A DNA stretch of 64,000 nucleotides from Actinocatenispora thailandica (GTDB lineage: Bacteria; Actinomycetota; Actinomycetes; Mycobacteriales; Micromonosporaceae): positions 2,478,198 to 2,542,197 of the forward strand of contig NZ_AP023355.1 in the NCBI RefSeq assembly GCF_016865425.1. The letters run 5' to 3'. Below are positions 44,212-54,650 of this stretch, piece after piece. A program made the translations under genes and the position numbers. Under the pieces are notes generated by a model, which made no database searches, was not told the origin of the DNA, and saw only the letters and a list, made by a program, of their open reading frames with translations. Each line of letters starts with the position of its first letter. Position 1 is the first letter of the stretch.

Positions 44212-45255
44212 TCAGCGCGGTACGGGGGTGACCAGGCCCGCCGGCAGGTCGGCCGGGGAGGTGGCGCCGGCCAGCGCCAGCCCGGCCGCCAGGTCGTCTC
44301 GCACCGCGTCGAGCGCGGCGGTCACGCCGGCTGCGCCGTCCGCCGCGAGCGCCCACAGGATCGGCCGGCCGACCAGGACCGCGTCGGCACCGAGGCCGAG
44401 CGCGGTCAGCACGTCCAGCCCGGACCGGATCCCGCCGTCCACCAGGACCGGGACCCGGCCGGACACCGCGGCGACGACCTCGGTGAGCGCGTCGCTGGTG
44501 GGTACCGCGCGGTCCAGCTGCCGGCCGCCGTGGTTGGACACCACGATGCCGGCGGCGCCGGCGTCCAGGCAGGCCAGCGCGTCGTCGCCGCGCAGGACGC
44601 CCTTGGCGAGCACCGGTATCCCGTGGCCGGTCAGCTCGTGCAGCGCATCCAGCGTGCAGGCCGGGTCCTGGGTGGTGGCCTCGAACGGGTCGACCCCGGC
44701 CGGTAGGTGCTCGACGAAGTTGACCAGGTAGTCGTCGTCGGTGACCGGGACCCCGGACAGCCGCCTCTTGGCCGCCGTGTACGGGGTGTCCATCGTCAGC
44801 ACCAGCGCGCCCGCGCCGGCGTCGACCGCCCGGCGGACGACCTGCCGGCCGATCGACGCCTCGGCGTACAGGTACACCTGGAACCACCACGGGCCGGTCG
44901 CGGCGGCGGCGACGTCCTCGATGCGGCGCGAGCAGCGGGACGAGAGCACCAGCAGCGAACCGGCCCGGTGCACGCCGCGGATCGTGGCGACCTCACCGTC
45001 CGGGTGCGCGAGCCGGTGGAACGCGGTGGGCGCCGCGAGCACCGGCAGTGCCAGCTCGTCGCCGAACAGCCGGATCGCCGTGTCGATCGTGGTCATGTCG
45101 CGCCCGATCCGCGGCCGGAACCGGTAGCGGCGCCACGCCGCGGTGGCCTCACCCAGCGTGACCTCGTCCCCGGAACCGGTGGCGTAGTAGTCGTGCACCT
45201 CCCGCGGCAGCAGGTCGGCCGCCGCCCGCTGCTGCTCGGCCAGTATCCGCAACAT
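44212..45255 (-). CDS. FMN-dependent alpha-hydroxy-acid oxidase/dehydrogenase
   Basis: 347 residues of the lactate/glycolate oxidase family. Landmarks: LPREVHDYYATGSGDEVTL near the N-terminus, PVLAAPTAFHRLAHPDGEVA, VLAKGVLRGDDA and the catalytic/FMN block IVVSNHGGRQLD, VLVDGGIRSGLDV, DAVLVGRPILW. It oxidises a 2-hydroxy acid to the keto acid using FMN; substrate unknown. The ATG at 45255 follows GAGGGGGG. The frame is open to 46578, but that region is antisense to ftsY. Convergent with the helicase gene. Confidence 0.9.
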   Translation of the reverse strand: MLRILAEQQRAAADLLPREVHDYYATGSGDEVTLGEATAAWRRYRFRPRIGRDMTTIDTAIRLFGDELALPVLAAPTAFHRLAHPDGEVATIRGVHRAGSLLVLSSRCSRRIEDVAAAATGPWWFQVYLYAEASIGRQVVRRAVDAGAGALVLTMDTPYTAAKRRLSGVPVTDDDYLVNFVEHLPAGVDPFEATTQDPACTLDALHELTGHGIPVLAKGVLRGDDALACLDAGAAGIVVSNHGGRQLDRAVPTSDALTEVVAAVSGRVPVLVDGGIRSGLDVLTALGLGADAVLVGRPILWALAADGAAGVTAALDAVRDDLAAGLALAGATSPADLPAGLVTPVPR

Positions 45256-45409
45256 CGGCCCCCCTCGTCGCCGGGCGGAGATGCTACCTGCCGGTTCGCC
45301 GCGCGACGGGGCATTTACCCGGTGCCCCGGACCCTCGCGGAGGGTGTCGGTCGTCGCCGGTTTCGGGCCATCCCGACGAGCCCCGGCGGGCGTCTGACAG
45401 GATTTGGGA

Positions 45410-46642
45410 ATGGAGTACGTGCTCATCGCCGTCGGCGTCGTGGTGATCCTCGCGCTGATCGGCGTTTTCGGCCTGGTCCTGCCGCGCAACAGGCGTACGA
45501 GGCGGGAGAACGCCGAGCCGGAGGAGACCGGGCGATCCGCCGGCGGTACCGCGACCGCCACCGCGCCGAGCGCCGAACGCGGCGCGGCCCAGCCGCAGGC
45601 GCCACCCGCGGCCGAACCGGCCGGCGAGGCGACGACCGAGGCGCCGGCGGTCGAGGAGCCCAGTGCCGAGGAGGCGGTGGCGCCGCCGGCGATCGAGACG
45701 CCGGAGCCGACCGCCGGCCGGCTGGTCCGGCTACGCGGCCGGCTGGCGAAGTCGCAGAACCTGCTCGGTCGCGGTCTGCTCGCCTTGCTCTCGTCGGACA
45801 AACTGGACGCCGACACCTGGGAGGAGATCGAGGACTCCCTGCTCACCGCGGATGTCGGGGTGGAGGCGACGACGCAGATCGTGGAGCGGCTGCGGGAGCG
45901 GACCAAGGTGCTGGGCACCCGGTCCGCCGGTGAACTGCGCTCCCTGCTCGCCGAGGAGCTGGTCACCGCGCTCGATCCGGACCTGGACCGGTCGCTGCAC
46001 ACCACGCCGCACGACGACCGGCCGGCGGTGATGCTGGTGGTCGGCGTGAACGGCTCCGGCAAGACCACCACCTGCGGCAAGATCGCCCGGGTGCTGGTCG
46101 CCGACGGGCGCAGCGTGCTGCTCGGGGCGGCCGACACGTTCCGGGCCGCCGCGGTCGACCAGCTCGCCACCTGGGGCGAGCGGGTCGGCGCCGAGACGGT
46201 CCGGGCGCCCGAGGGCCGCGACCCGGCCTCGGTGGCGTACGACTCGGTCCAGCGGGGTATCGAGACCAAGGTCGACACGGTGTTGATCGACACCGCCGGT
46301 CGGCTGCAGAACAAGGTCGGCCTGATGGACGAGCTGGGCAAGGTGAAGCGAGTGGTCGAACGGCACGGGCCGGTCGACGAGGCGCTGCTGGTGCTGGACG
46401 CCACCACCGGCCAGAACGGGCTCGCCCAGGCCGAGGTCTTCACCCAGGTCGTGAACGTCTCCGGGGTGGTGCTGACCAAACTGGACGGCACCGCCAAGGG
46501 GGGCATCGTGATCTCCGTCCAGCGTAAGCTGGGCATACCGGTCAAGCTGGTCGGTCTGGGCGAGGGCCCGGACGACATGGCGCCGTTCGATCCGCGGCAG
46601 TTCGTCGATGCGTTGCTCGGCGAGCCGGCCGGGACGAGTTGA
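45410..46642 (+). CDS. ftsY: Signal recognition particle receptor FtsY
   Basis: 410 residues. One N-terminal transmembrane helix (residues 3-26), typical of actinobacterial FtsY, is followed by an acidic Ala/Glu/Pro linker and the NG GTPase domain: GVNGSGKTTTCGKIARVL, DTFRAAAVDQL, DTAGRLQNK and TKLDGTAKGG. It docks ribosome-nascent-chain complexes carried by Ffh at the membrane; ffh lies about 5 kb downstream. ATG 45410 is 2 codons inside the maximal frame. Confidence 0.96.
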   Translation: MEYVLIAVGVVVILALIGVFGLVLPRNRRTRRENAEPEETGRSAGGTATATAPSAERGAAQPQAPPAAEPAGEATTEAPAVEEPSAEEAVAPPAIETPEPTAGRLVRLRGRLAKSQNLLGRGLLALLSSDKLDADTWEEIEDSLLTADVGVEATTQIVERLRERTKVLGTRSAGELRSLLAEELVTALDPDLDRSLHTTPHDDRPAVMLVVGVNGSGKTTTCGKIARVLVADGRSVLLGAADTFRAAAVDQLATWGERVGAETVRAPEGRDPASVAYDSVQRGIETKVDTVLIDTAGRLQNKVGLMDELGKVKRVVERHGPVDEALLVLDATTGQNGLAQAEVFTQVVNVSGVVLTKLDGTAKGGIVISVQRKLGIPVKLVGLGEGPDDMAPFDPRQFVDALLGEPAGTS

Positions 46643-46661
46643 CGTCGACCCGAGGTGGTTG

Positions 46662-47450
46662 GTGACGCAACGTGAGGTCCAGCTGCACGGTGGAAACACC
46701 AGCACGGTGGTGCGTGTCGGTGACACCGTCCGTCGCAATGCCGGTCCCTGGACGCCGGCCGTGCACGCCCTGCTGCGCCACCTGGAGGCGGTAGGGTTCA
46801 CCGGCGCGCCGCGGGCGCTGGGCATCGACGAGCAGGGCCGGGAGGTCCTGTCGTACCTGGACGGCGAGTGCGGGGAGTACCCGATCGCCGAGCACTGGGC
46901 CACCGACGAGGCGCTGGTGACGGTCGCCCAGATGCTGCGCATGTTCCACGACGCGCAGCGCGGTTTCCGGCCGCCGGCGAACGCCGTCTGGCGCTCGTTC
47001 GGGCCGCCGCCGCCGGACACCGAGGTGATCTGCCACCACGACGCCGCGCCGCACAACGTGGTCTGGCGCCCGGACGGCACCCTCGCACTGATCGACTTCG
47101 ACCTGTCCAGCCCCGGCTCGCGGATCTACGACGTGGCGTACGCGGCGTGGACGTGGGTGCCGCTGTTCTCCGACCGCGACTCGTACCAGCTGGGCTGGAA
47201 GCGGCCGAACCGGCCGCGCCGGCTGCGGATGTTCGCCGACGCGTACGGGCTGACCGAGCGGGACCGGCACCGGCTGGTCCGGGTGATCCGCAAGCGGATC
47301 GTCGACCACGTCGAGGGCATCCGGCGGATGGCGGCGGCCGGTGAGCCGGCGTTCGTCCGGATCGTGCACAAGGGTCACCTGCGCCGCCCGATGCGTGACC
47401 TGCGGCTGATCGACCACGAGCGTCAGCTGCTGGAGTATGCGATGCGCTGA
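46662..47450 (+). CDS. Aminoglycoside phosphotransferase-fold kinase
   Basis: 262 residues of the APH/choline-kinase fold. The catalytic loop ICHHDAAPHNVVW (HxDxxxxN) lies near residue 127 and the metal-binding LIDFDLSSPGSRIYDVA follows. N-terminal residues bind ATP (GNTSTVVRVGDTVRR). Family members phosphorylate small hydroxylated molecules; only some confer resistance, and nothing here indicates which. The GTG start follows CGAGG. It starts about 20 nt after ftsY, possibly co-transcribed. Confidence 0.85.
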   Translation: MTQREVQLHGGNTSTVVRVGDTVRRNAGPWTPAVHALLRHLEAVGFTGAPRALGIDEQGREVLSYLDGECGEYPIAEHWATDEALVTVAQMLRMFHDAQRGFRPPANAVWRSFGPPPPDTEVICHHDAAPHNVVWRPDGTLALIDFDLSSPGSRIYDVAYAAWTWVPLFSDRDSYQLGWKRPNRPRRLRMFADAYGLTERDRHRLVRVIRKRIVDHVEGIRRMAAAGEPAFVRIVHKGHLRRPMRDLRLIDHERQLLEYAMR

Positions 47451-47465
47451 GCCCGACGCCGACCC

Positions 47466-47512
47466 GAAACCCGCGGTAACCGGCGCGAAACAGGCCGGTA
47501 CCGCGGTGTAAC
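47466..47512 (+). promoter_or_regulatory. GlnR-type operator array upstream of amtB
   Basis: Five half-sites follow one another at 10-11-bp steps: GAAAC 47466, GTAAC 47476, GAAAC 47487, GTACC 47498 and GTAAC 47508. The GTAAC-n6-GAAAC-n6-GTACC core matches the published actinobacterial GlnR box (gTnAc-n6-GaAAc). It lies about 105 bp before amtB, where GlnR activates amtB-glnK-glnD in Streptomyces. glnR itself is not in the window. Confidence 0.8.
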
Positions 47513-47618
47513 CGGCTCGCCGTTGGCGCCGAAACACCCGCCCGTGACGCTGTGCGTGACCGGTGGCGGGCAGCGCCGCCCCTGCACCGGTCGTCTTCGA
47601 CTGCGGGAGGGCACGGGT

Positions 47619-48941
47619 ATGAACTCGGGCGACACCGCCTGGGTGCTCGCGAGCGGCGCATTGGTGCTGCTCATGACGCCGGGGTTGGCGTTCTTCTACG
47701 GCGGCATGGTGCGGGCACGCAGCGTGTTGAACATGATCATGATGAGCTTCGCGACCATCGGCCTGGTCAGCGTGCTCTGGGTGCTGTACGGCTTCTCGTT
47801 GACGTTCGGGCCGGACTCGTTCGCCGGGCTGATCGGCAACTTCGACTACGTGGGGCTCAAGGGCACCCTCGACGCCCTGACCGGTCCCGACCACCACCAG
47901 ATTCCGCTGCTGGTGTTCGGCGCCTTCCAGCTGATGTTCGCGATCATCACGCCGGCCCTGATCACCGGCGCCATCGCGGACCGCGCCCGGTTCGGCGCCT
48001 GGATGATCTTCGCCGGGGTCTGGGTCACCGTGGTCTACTTCCCGGTCGCGCACTGGGTGTTCGACTTCGCCGGCGGCAAGGGCGGCTGGATCGGTGACCG
48101 GCTGGGCGCGCTGGACTTCGCCGGCGGTACCGCGGTGCACGTCAACGCCGGTGCGGCCGGGCTCGCACTGGCCTTGGTGCTGGGCAAGCGGCACGGCTGG
48201 CCGAAGGAGCGGTTCAAGCCGCACAACCTGCCGCTGGTGCTGCTCGGCGCCGGGCTGCTGTGGTTCGGCTGGTTCGGCTTCAACGCCGGTTCCGCGCTGG
48301 CCGCCAACGGCACCGCCGGTACCGCGTTCATGAACACGCAGGTGGCCACGGGTGCCGCGATGCTCGGCTGGCTGGTGGTGGAGCGCATCCGGGACGGCAA
48401 GGCGACCACCCTGGGCGCGGCGTCCGGTGCCGTCGCCGGCCTGGTCGGCATCACCCCGGCCTGTGCCGCGCTGAACCCGCTGATGTCGGTGGTACTCGGC
48501 GTCGTCTGCGGCGCGGTCTGCGCGATGGCGGTGGGCCTGAAGTACAAGCTGGGCTTCGACGACTCGCTGGACGTGGTGGGCGTGCACCTGGTCGGTGGCG
48601 CGCTCGGCTCGCTGCTGATCGGTCTGCTCGCCACCGCCACGGTGACCGGCGGCCCGTCCGGGCTGCTGTTCGGCGGCGGGTTGACGCTGCTGGGCAAGCA
48701 GGTGATCGCGGTGCTCGCCGTCGGGGTGTACTCGTTCGGGCTGAGTTGGGTGATCGGCAAGGTGATCGACAAGACGATCGGGTTCCGGCTGGCGCCGGAG
48801 GACGAGGCCGCCGGCATCGACGGGGCCGAGCACGCGGAGGGCGGCTACGACTGGGGTGGCCTGCTGTCCGGCCGGGCGTCCGGTGCGGGCGTGTCCAAGC
48901 CGTCGCCGTCGGCCGTCGCGGCCGGCACCGGGAAGGAGTAG
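47619..48941 (+). CDS. amtB: Ammonium transporter AmtB
   Basis: 440 residues with eleven predicted transmembrane helices. It opens GDTAWVLASGALVLLMTPGLAFFYGGMVR and contains the Amt signature region DFAGGTAVHVNAGAAGLAL (first pore His) and VVGVHLVGGALGSLLIGL (second pore His). It imports ammonium and is blocked by unmodified GlnK. The ATG follows GGGAGGG. First gene of amtB-glnK-glnD, behind a GlnR-type operator. Confidence 0.97.
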   Translation: MNSGDTAWVLASGALVLLMTPGLAFFYGGMVRARSVLNMIMMSFATIGLVSVLWVLYGFSLTFGPDSFAGLIGNFDYVGLKGTLDALTGPDHHQIPLLVFGAFQLMFAIITPALITGAIADRARFGAWMIFAGVWVTVVYFPVAHWVFDFAGGKGGWIGDRLGALDFAGGTAVHVNAGAAGLALALVLGKRHGWPKERFKPHNLPLVLLGAGLLWFGWFGFNAGSALAANGTAGTAFMNTQVATGAAMLGWLVVERIRDGKATTLGAASGAVAGLVGITPACAALNPLMSVVLGVVCGAVCAMAVGLKYKLGFDDSLDVVGVHLVGGALGSLLIGLLATATVTGGPSGLLFGGGLTLLGKQVIAVLAVGVYSFGLSWVIGKVIDKTIGFRLAPEDEAAGIDGAEHAEGGYDWGGLLSGRASGAGVSKPSPSAVAAGTGKE

Positions 48942-49283
<342 letters not shown>

Positions 49284-49356
49284 ACCCGGGGTGGCCCGGC
49301 GCTCTCACCGGGCCAGGAACGCGGGGCGGCGGCCGGCGAGCGGCCGGCGCCCCGCG

Positions 49357-51691
49357 GTGCCGGTGGAATCGCGCCACCGCTGGTCGGGGGGATCGGGCCG
49401 GCCGCCCGGTCGGACCGCGCGGACGCCCTGGACGCCTGGCTGGCCCGGCTGCTGCCGGCGGTGCCCGGGGTCGCCCTGCTCGCCGTCGGGGGCTGGGCCG
49501 GCGCGAGTGCCTGGCCCGCGGTGACCTGGACCTGATCCTCGTCCACGGCGGCGAGCAGGGCGTGGCCCGGGTCGCCGACGCCGTCTGGTACCCGATCTGG
49601 GACGCCGGCATCGATCTGGACCATGCGGTGCGCACGGTGCCGGAGATGCTTGCCGTCGGGCGTGCCGACGTGAAGGCGGCGCTGGGCCTGATCGACGCCC
49701 GGTACGTGGCCGGTGACCGGGGAATGGCCGAGCGGGTCCGGGCGGCCGTCCGGGTGGACTGGCGCCGGCAGGCCGCCGCGCACCTGGCCGAGCTGCACGA
49801 GATCACCGCGGCCCGCTGGGACCGGTTCGGCGAGCTGGCGTTCGAGCCGGAGGGCGACCTGAAGGAGGCGCGCGGCGGGCTGCGGGACGGGGTGGTGCTG
49901 CGCGGCATCGCGCTGGCGCAGCTGGTGCCGGGGCCCCGCGGCGCCGTCGGGGAGGCGTACCGGCGGCTGCTCAACGTCCGGGAGGCGCTGCACGCCCGCG
50001 CCGGCCGGCGGCTGGACCGGCTGGTGGCCGAGCTGACCGGCCCGGTCGCCGAACTGCTGGCGGACGCCGGCGCCGGGCTGCCGCCCGCCGATCGGGTGGT
50101 ACCGGTGGGACGGCCGACCGACGTCACCGACTGGCGGCGGCTGGACCCGGGCCTGGCGCTGCGCGCGCAGATCGCGGACGACGCCCGCACCATCTCGTAC
50201 GCGACGCAGGATGCCTGGCGCTCGGTGCGCCGGCTGCGCGGTACCCGGACGTCCTTCGGCGTCCGTCGCGGCCGGGTCAGCCGCCGCCCGCTGGACGACG
50301 GGGTGGTCGAGCAGGACGGCGAGGTGGTGCTGGCCCGCGCGGCGCTCGCCCCGGAGCGGGCCGATCCGGCGCTGCCGATCCGGGTGGTCGCGGCGGCCGC
50401 CCGGTCCGGGTTGCCGGTCGCCGGGCCGACGCTGGAGTGGCTGGCCGCCTCCTGCGCGGCACCGCCGGTCCCGTGGCCACCGGCGGTACGGGAGGCGTTC
50501 CTGCGGCTGCTCGGCTCGGGCCCCGGCCTGGTCGAGGCGTGGGAGGCGGCCGACCGGTACGGGCTGATCGAGCGCTGGCTGCCGGAGTGGTCGGCGGTGC
50601 GGAACTTGCCGCAGCCCGGCCCGGTGCACCGGCACACCGTCGATCGGCATCTGGTCCAGACGGTGGTGTGTGCCGCCGAGGCGTCCCGGGCGGTGTCCCG
50701 GCCGGACCTGCTGCTGCTCGGTGCCCTGCTGCACGACATCGGCAAGGGGCGTGGCGTGGATCATTCGGCTGCCGGCGCCGCGATCGCCGAACGGGTCGGC
50801 GCGCGGATGGGTCTGGAGCCCGGCGACGTGGCCGTGCTGGGCCGGCTGGTCCGCCGGCATCTGCTGCTGCCGGACACGGCCACCCGGCGCGACCTGGCCG
50901 ACCCGGTCACCGCCGGTGCCGTCGCGGAGGCGGTCGACACCACCGACCTGCTCGACCTGCTGGCCGCCCTGTCGGTGGCCGACGCCACCGCCGCCGGCCC
51001 GCTCGCGGCGTCGAGGTGGCGGCTGGAGCTGATCGGCACGCTGGTCGGCCGGGTGCGCGCGACGCTGCGTACCGGCGAGTCGCCGAGCCCGAGCCCGCCG
51101 GCGCCCGAGGTGCTGGCGCTGGCCGCCGGGCCGCTGCCGGCCGTCGCCTCCACCGACGAGATGGTCCGGGTGGTGGCGCCCGGTGAACCGGGGCTGCTCG
51201 CCGCGGTCTCCGGCTGCCTCGCGGCGCACCGCCTGACGGTACGCAGCGCCGACGTGTCGCCGTTGCCCGGTTCGTCGGCGGTGGCCGTCGAGTGCGCGAT
51301 CGGTCCGGACTTCGGTACCGGCCCCGATCCGGCCCGGCTCGCGGCCGATCTGCGCCGGGCGGTACGGGGGGAGTTCCCGGTGGCCGAGCGGCTCGCGGCG
51401 CGGGAGCGCGGGTACCCGCGGGCCGGCTCCGGTGCCGCGCCGCCCCGGGTCGTCTGGCACGACGGTGCAGCGACCGGCGCGGTGGTGCTCGAGCTGCGCG
51501 CGGCGGACCGGATCGGGCTGCTGTACCGGGTGGCGCGTGCGCTCGCCGGCGCGGACGCCTGGGTTCGTTCGGCCCGGATCAGCACCCTGGGCGCCTCCGC
51601 CGTCGACACCTTCTACCTGGTGGGCGAGTTCACCTCGGCCGCGCGCCGCGCCGCGGTGGCCGAGGCTGTGCTGGCTGCAGCGGCGGGATAG
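49357..51691 (+). CDS. glnD: [Protein-PII] uridylyl/adenylyltransferase GlnD, N-terminus frameshifted
   Basis: About 777 residues after repair. The nucleotidyltransferase part reads VALLAVGG ... LGRRECLARGDLDLILVHGG; an HD domain has LLLGALLHDIGKGRGVDHSAAGAAIA; two C-terminal ACT domains follow (e.g. VLELRAADRIGLLYRVARAL). It modifies GlnK. The conserved start of the domain (IGPAARSDRADALDAWLARLL) is in another frame; one added G in the GGGGG run at 49488-49492 joins them. No start exists in that frame, and a second missing G in the run at 49386-49391 would connect to GTG 49357. The 5' end is therefore a proposal. Confidence 0.75.
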
Positions 51692-51796
51692 GCTCGGTAG
51701 GCCCAGCATCACGCCCACCGGCCGTCCAAGAGGCACCGACGGGATGGCGAGATCTATCCGGTCGGTCCCACTTCGTACCAAAAGGGATCTTTCGTC

Positions 51797-53323
51797 GTGT
51801 TCGATTCGTTGACCGAGCGACTCTCCGGCATCTTCACCCAGCTGCGCGGCAAGGGCCGGCTGTCCGAGGCCGACATCGACGCCACCGCGCGCGAGATCCG
51901 GCTGGCGCTGCTGGAGGCGGACGTCGCGCTGCCGGTCGTCAAGGAGTTCATCGCCCGGATCAAGGAGCGCGCCCGCGGCGCCGAGGTCTCGCAGGCACTC
52001 AACCCGGCCCAGCAGGTCATCAAGATCGTGCACGAGGAGCTGGTCGGTGTCCTCGGCGGCGAGGAGCGGCGGCTCAACTTCGCCAAGCAGCCGCCGACGG
52101 TGATCATGCTCGCCGGTCTGCAGGGCGCCGGCAAGACCACCCTCGCCGGCAAGCTCGGCCGCTGGCTGGCCGGGCAGGGGCACACCCCGCTGCTGGTGGC
52201 GGCCGACCTGCAGCGGCCGAACGCGGTCAACCAGCTGCAGATCGTCGGCGAGCGCGCCGGCGTCGAGGTGTACGCGCCGCAGCCCGGCAACGGCGTCGGC
52301 GACCCGGTGCAGGTGGCGAAGGACTCGATCGACCACGCCAGGCGGGTGCAGCGGGACGTGGTCGTCATCGACACCGCCGGTCGGCTCGGCGTGGACGCCG
52401 AGATGATGGCGCAGGCCGCCTCCATCCGCGACGTGACCAGCCCGGACGAGGTCCTGTTCGTCATCGACGCGATGATCGGTCAGGACGCGGTGGCCACCGC
52501 GGAGGCGTTCCGGGACGGCGTCGGCATCTCCGGCGTCGTACTGTCCAAGTTGGACGGTGACGCCCGCGGCGGTGCGGCACTCTCGGTCCGGCAGGTCACC
52601 GGCCAGCCGATCATGTTCGCCTCCACCGGCGAGAAGCTGGAAGACTTCGACGTCTTCTACCCGGAGCGGATGGCCTCCCGCATCCTCGGCATGGGCGACG
52701 TGCTCACCCTCATCGAGCAGGCGGAGAAGGTCTTCGAGGCCGACCAGCAGGAGCGGATGACCGCGAAGCTGGTCGGTGGCGAGCAGTTCACCCTGGACGA
52801 CTTCCTGGAGCAGCTGATCGCGATCCGCCGGATGGGGCCGATCGGCAACCTGCTGTCCATGATGCCCGGCGCCGGTCAGCTCAAGGACCAGATCAACGAC
52901 ATCGACGACAAGCACCTCGACCGGGTCACCGCGATCATCCGCTCGATGACGCCGGCCGAGCGCGGCACCCCGAAGATCATCAACGGTTCCCGGCGGGTAC
53001 GCATCGCGAACGGCTCCGGCACCACCGTCACCGACGTGAACCAGCTGCTGGAGCGGTTCACCGAGGCGCAGAAGATGATGAAGCAGATGGGCGGCATGAT
53101 GGGGCTGCCCGGCCGGCGCAAGGCGACGAAGTCGCCGAAGAACAAGCGCAAGGGCAAGAAGGGCAGCAAGCAGCGGCAGCCGCGGCAGGGCGGCATGCCG
53201 GCGCTGCCGCCCGGGCTCGGCGGCCTGCCCGGCGCCGGCGGTTCGAGCGACGGCAAGGACAACGGCCTGCCGCCCGGCTTCCAGATGCCCAAGATCGACC
53301 TGTCCAAGTTCGGCAAGAAATGA
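51797..53323 (+). CDS. ffh: Signal recognition particle protein Ffh
   Basis: 508 residues. N domain FDSLTERLSGIFTQLRGKGRL; G domain with GLQGAGKTTLAGKLG, AADLQRPNAVNQL, DTAGRLGVDAEM and SKLDGDARGGAAL; C-terminal methionine-rich M domain (MGPIGNLLSMMPG, MMKQMGGMMG) that binds signal peptides and 4.5S RNA. The Lys/Gly/Pro-rich tail is usual in actinobacteria. The GTG start follows AAGGGA. In many actinobacteria an amidohydrolase and then the rpsP-rimM-trmD-rplS operon follow; only the amidohydrolase does here. Confidence 0.97.
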   Translation: MFDSLTERLSGIFTQLRGKGRLSEADIDATAREIRLALLEADVALPVVKEFIARIKERARGAEVSQALNPAQQVIKIVHEELVGVLGGEERRLNFAKQPPTVIMLAGLQGAGKTTLAGKLGRWLAGQGHTPLLVAADLQRPNAVNQLQIVGERAGVEVYAPQPGNGVGDPVQVAKDSIDHARRVQRDVVVIDTAGRLGVDAEMMAQAASIRDVTSPDEVLFVIDAMIGQDAVATAEAFRDGVGISGVVLSKLDGDARGGAALSVRQVTGQPIMFASTGEKLEDFDVFYPERMASRILGMGDVLTLIEQAEKVFEADQQERMTAKLVGGEQFTLDDFLEQLIAIRRMGPIGNLLSMMPGAGQLKDQINDIDDKHLDRVTAIIRSMTPAERGTPKIINGSRRVRIANGSGTTVTDVNQLLERFTEAQKMMKQMGGMMGLPGRRKATKSPKNKRKGKKGSKQRQPRQGGMPALPPGLGGLPGAGGSSDGKDNGLPPGFQMPKIDLSKFGKK

Positions 53324-53457
53324 GGTCGGTCCCCGTCCGACGAGACGTCGACCGGCCCGCGCGGCGTCCGGGTGCGTGCCGCTGCTCGCGCTGAGGGCCG
53401 GAGGTCGCGCAGCGGGTCCGGTCGGGTGACGTCCGGCCGAGCCGATACGGTGCGTCC

Positions 53458-54537
53458 ATGGCGCTTCATCTGCGGGGTGTGCTGCTGCCCGACGACCAGG
53501 TCCGCGATGTCTGGCTGGTCGGTGACCGGGTCACGTTCGAGCCGGTCCGGGACGCGCAGACCGTGGTGGCCGGCGGTTACCTGATGCCGGGCCTGGTGGA
53601 CGCGCACTGCCATCTGGGTATCGCCCGCGGCGCGGTGCCGGTGACCGACCTGGACACGGCCCGCGCGCTGGCCCGGATCGACCGGGACGCCGGGGTGCTC
53701 GCCGTCCGCGACGCGGGCTCGCCGCTGCACTACCCGCAGCTGGAGGACGAGCCGGACCTGCCCCGGCTGGTGCGGGCCGGCCGGCACCTCGCGCCGCCGA
53801 AGCGGTACCTGCGGGGCGTCGCGCAGGAGGTGTCCGCGGCCGAGCTGCCCGCGGCGGCCGCCGAACAGGCCCGGCTCGGTGGCGGCTGGATCAAGCTCGT
53901 GGGCGACTGGATCGACCGCGGTGCCGGCGATCTCGGGCCCACCTTCGACGAGGCGAGCGTGGCCGCGGCGGTCGACGCGGCGCACGCGGCCGGGGCCCGG
54001 GTCGCCGTGCACACCTTCAGCGAGCAGGCGGTGCGGTTCCTGGTGCGCTGCGGCGTCGACTCGGTCGAGCACGGCACCGGATTGTCGGCCGATCTGCTCG
54101 ACGAGATGGCCCGGCGGGGCACCGCGCTGATCCCCACGATGATCAACATCGCCACGTTCGACGCCATCGCGGCGCAGGCCGAACCCAAGTTCCCGCGGTA
54201 CGCGGAGCACATGCGGCGGCTCAAACAGGACTTCCCGCAACTGGTCGGCGCCGCGGTGGACGCCGGCGTGCCGGTCTACGTCGGTACCGACGCCGGCGGC
54301 GGCATCGACCACGGCCTGGCCGCCGAGGAGATGCTGCTGCTGCGCGACCAGGCCGGGATGGCGCCGCTGGACGTGCTGGCCGCCGCGTCCTGGCGGGCCC
54401 GGGACTGGCTCGGCCTGCCCGGGCTGGTCGAGGGCGGCCTGGCCGACGTCGTGGTGTACGAGCGGGACCCGCGTACCGACCTGTCCGTGGTGCGCGAGCC
54501 CTCCCGCCTCATCCTCCGTGGCCGCGTCCTGCGGTGA
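53458..54537 (+). CDS. Amidohydrolase-family protein
   Basis: 359 residues, amidohydrolase TIM barrel. The metal-binding HxH is in LVDAHCHLGIA (near residue 50); further ligands are in VAVHTFSEQAV, SVEHGTGLS and the Asp in VYVGTDAGGGIDHG. Members hydrolyse amide or amine bonds of small molecules, often imidazolonepropionase-like. Substrate unknown. It is conserved next to ffh in many actinobacteria, so it is probably a housekeeping activity. Confidence 0.88.
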   Translation: MALHLRGVLLPDDQVRDVWLVGDRVTFEPVRDAQTVVAGGYLMPGLVDAHCHLGIARGAVPVTDLDTARALARIDRDAGVLAVRDAGSPLHYPQLEDEPDLPRLVRAGRHLAPPKRYLRGVAQEVSAAELPAAAAEQARLGGGWIKLVGDWIDRGAGDLGPTFDEASVAAAVDAAHAAGARVAVHTFSEQAVRFLVRCGVDSVEHGTGLSADLLDEMARRGTALIPTMINIATFDAIAAQAEPKFPRYAEHMRRLKQDFPQLVGAAVDAGVPVYVGTDAGGGIDHGLAAEEMLLLRDQAGMAPLDVLAAASWRARDWLGLPGLVEGGLADVVVYERDPRTDLSVVREPSRLILRGRVLR

Positions 54538-54650
54538 ACCGCGGGGACACCCGCCGGCTCGCGACCGACTCCCGGCGCGCGCCGGACTAGGGTCGGGGGT
54601 ACCGGCCGCCGCACGGTCGGGGACGAGCTTCGGGCAGGGAGGCGGTTGCG

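Noticed and set aside
46662-47450. Aminoglycoside resistance gene
   Set aside because: Only the generic APH fold is visible. The setting after ftsY is housekeeping and nothing identifies an antibiotic substrate.
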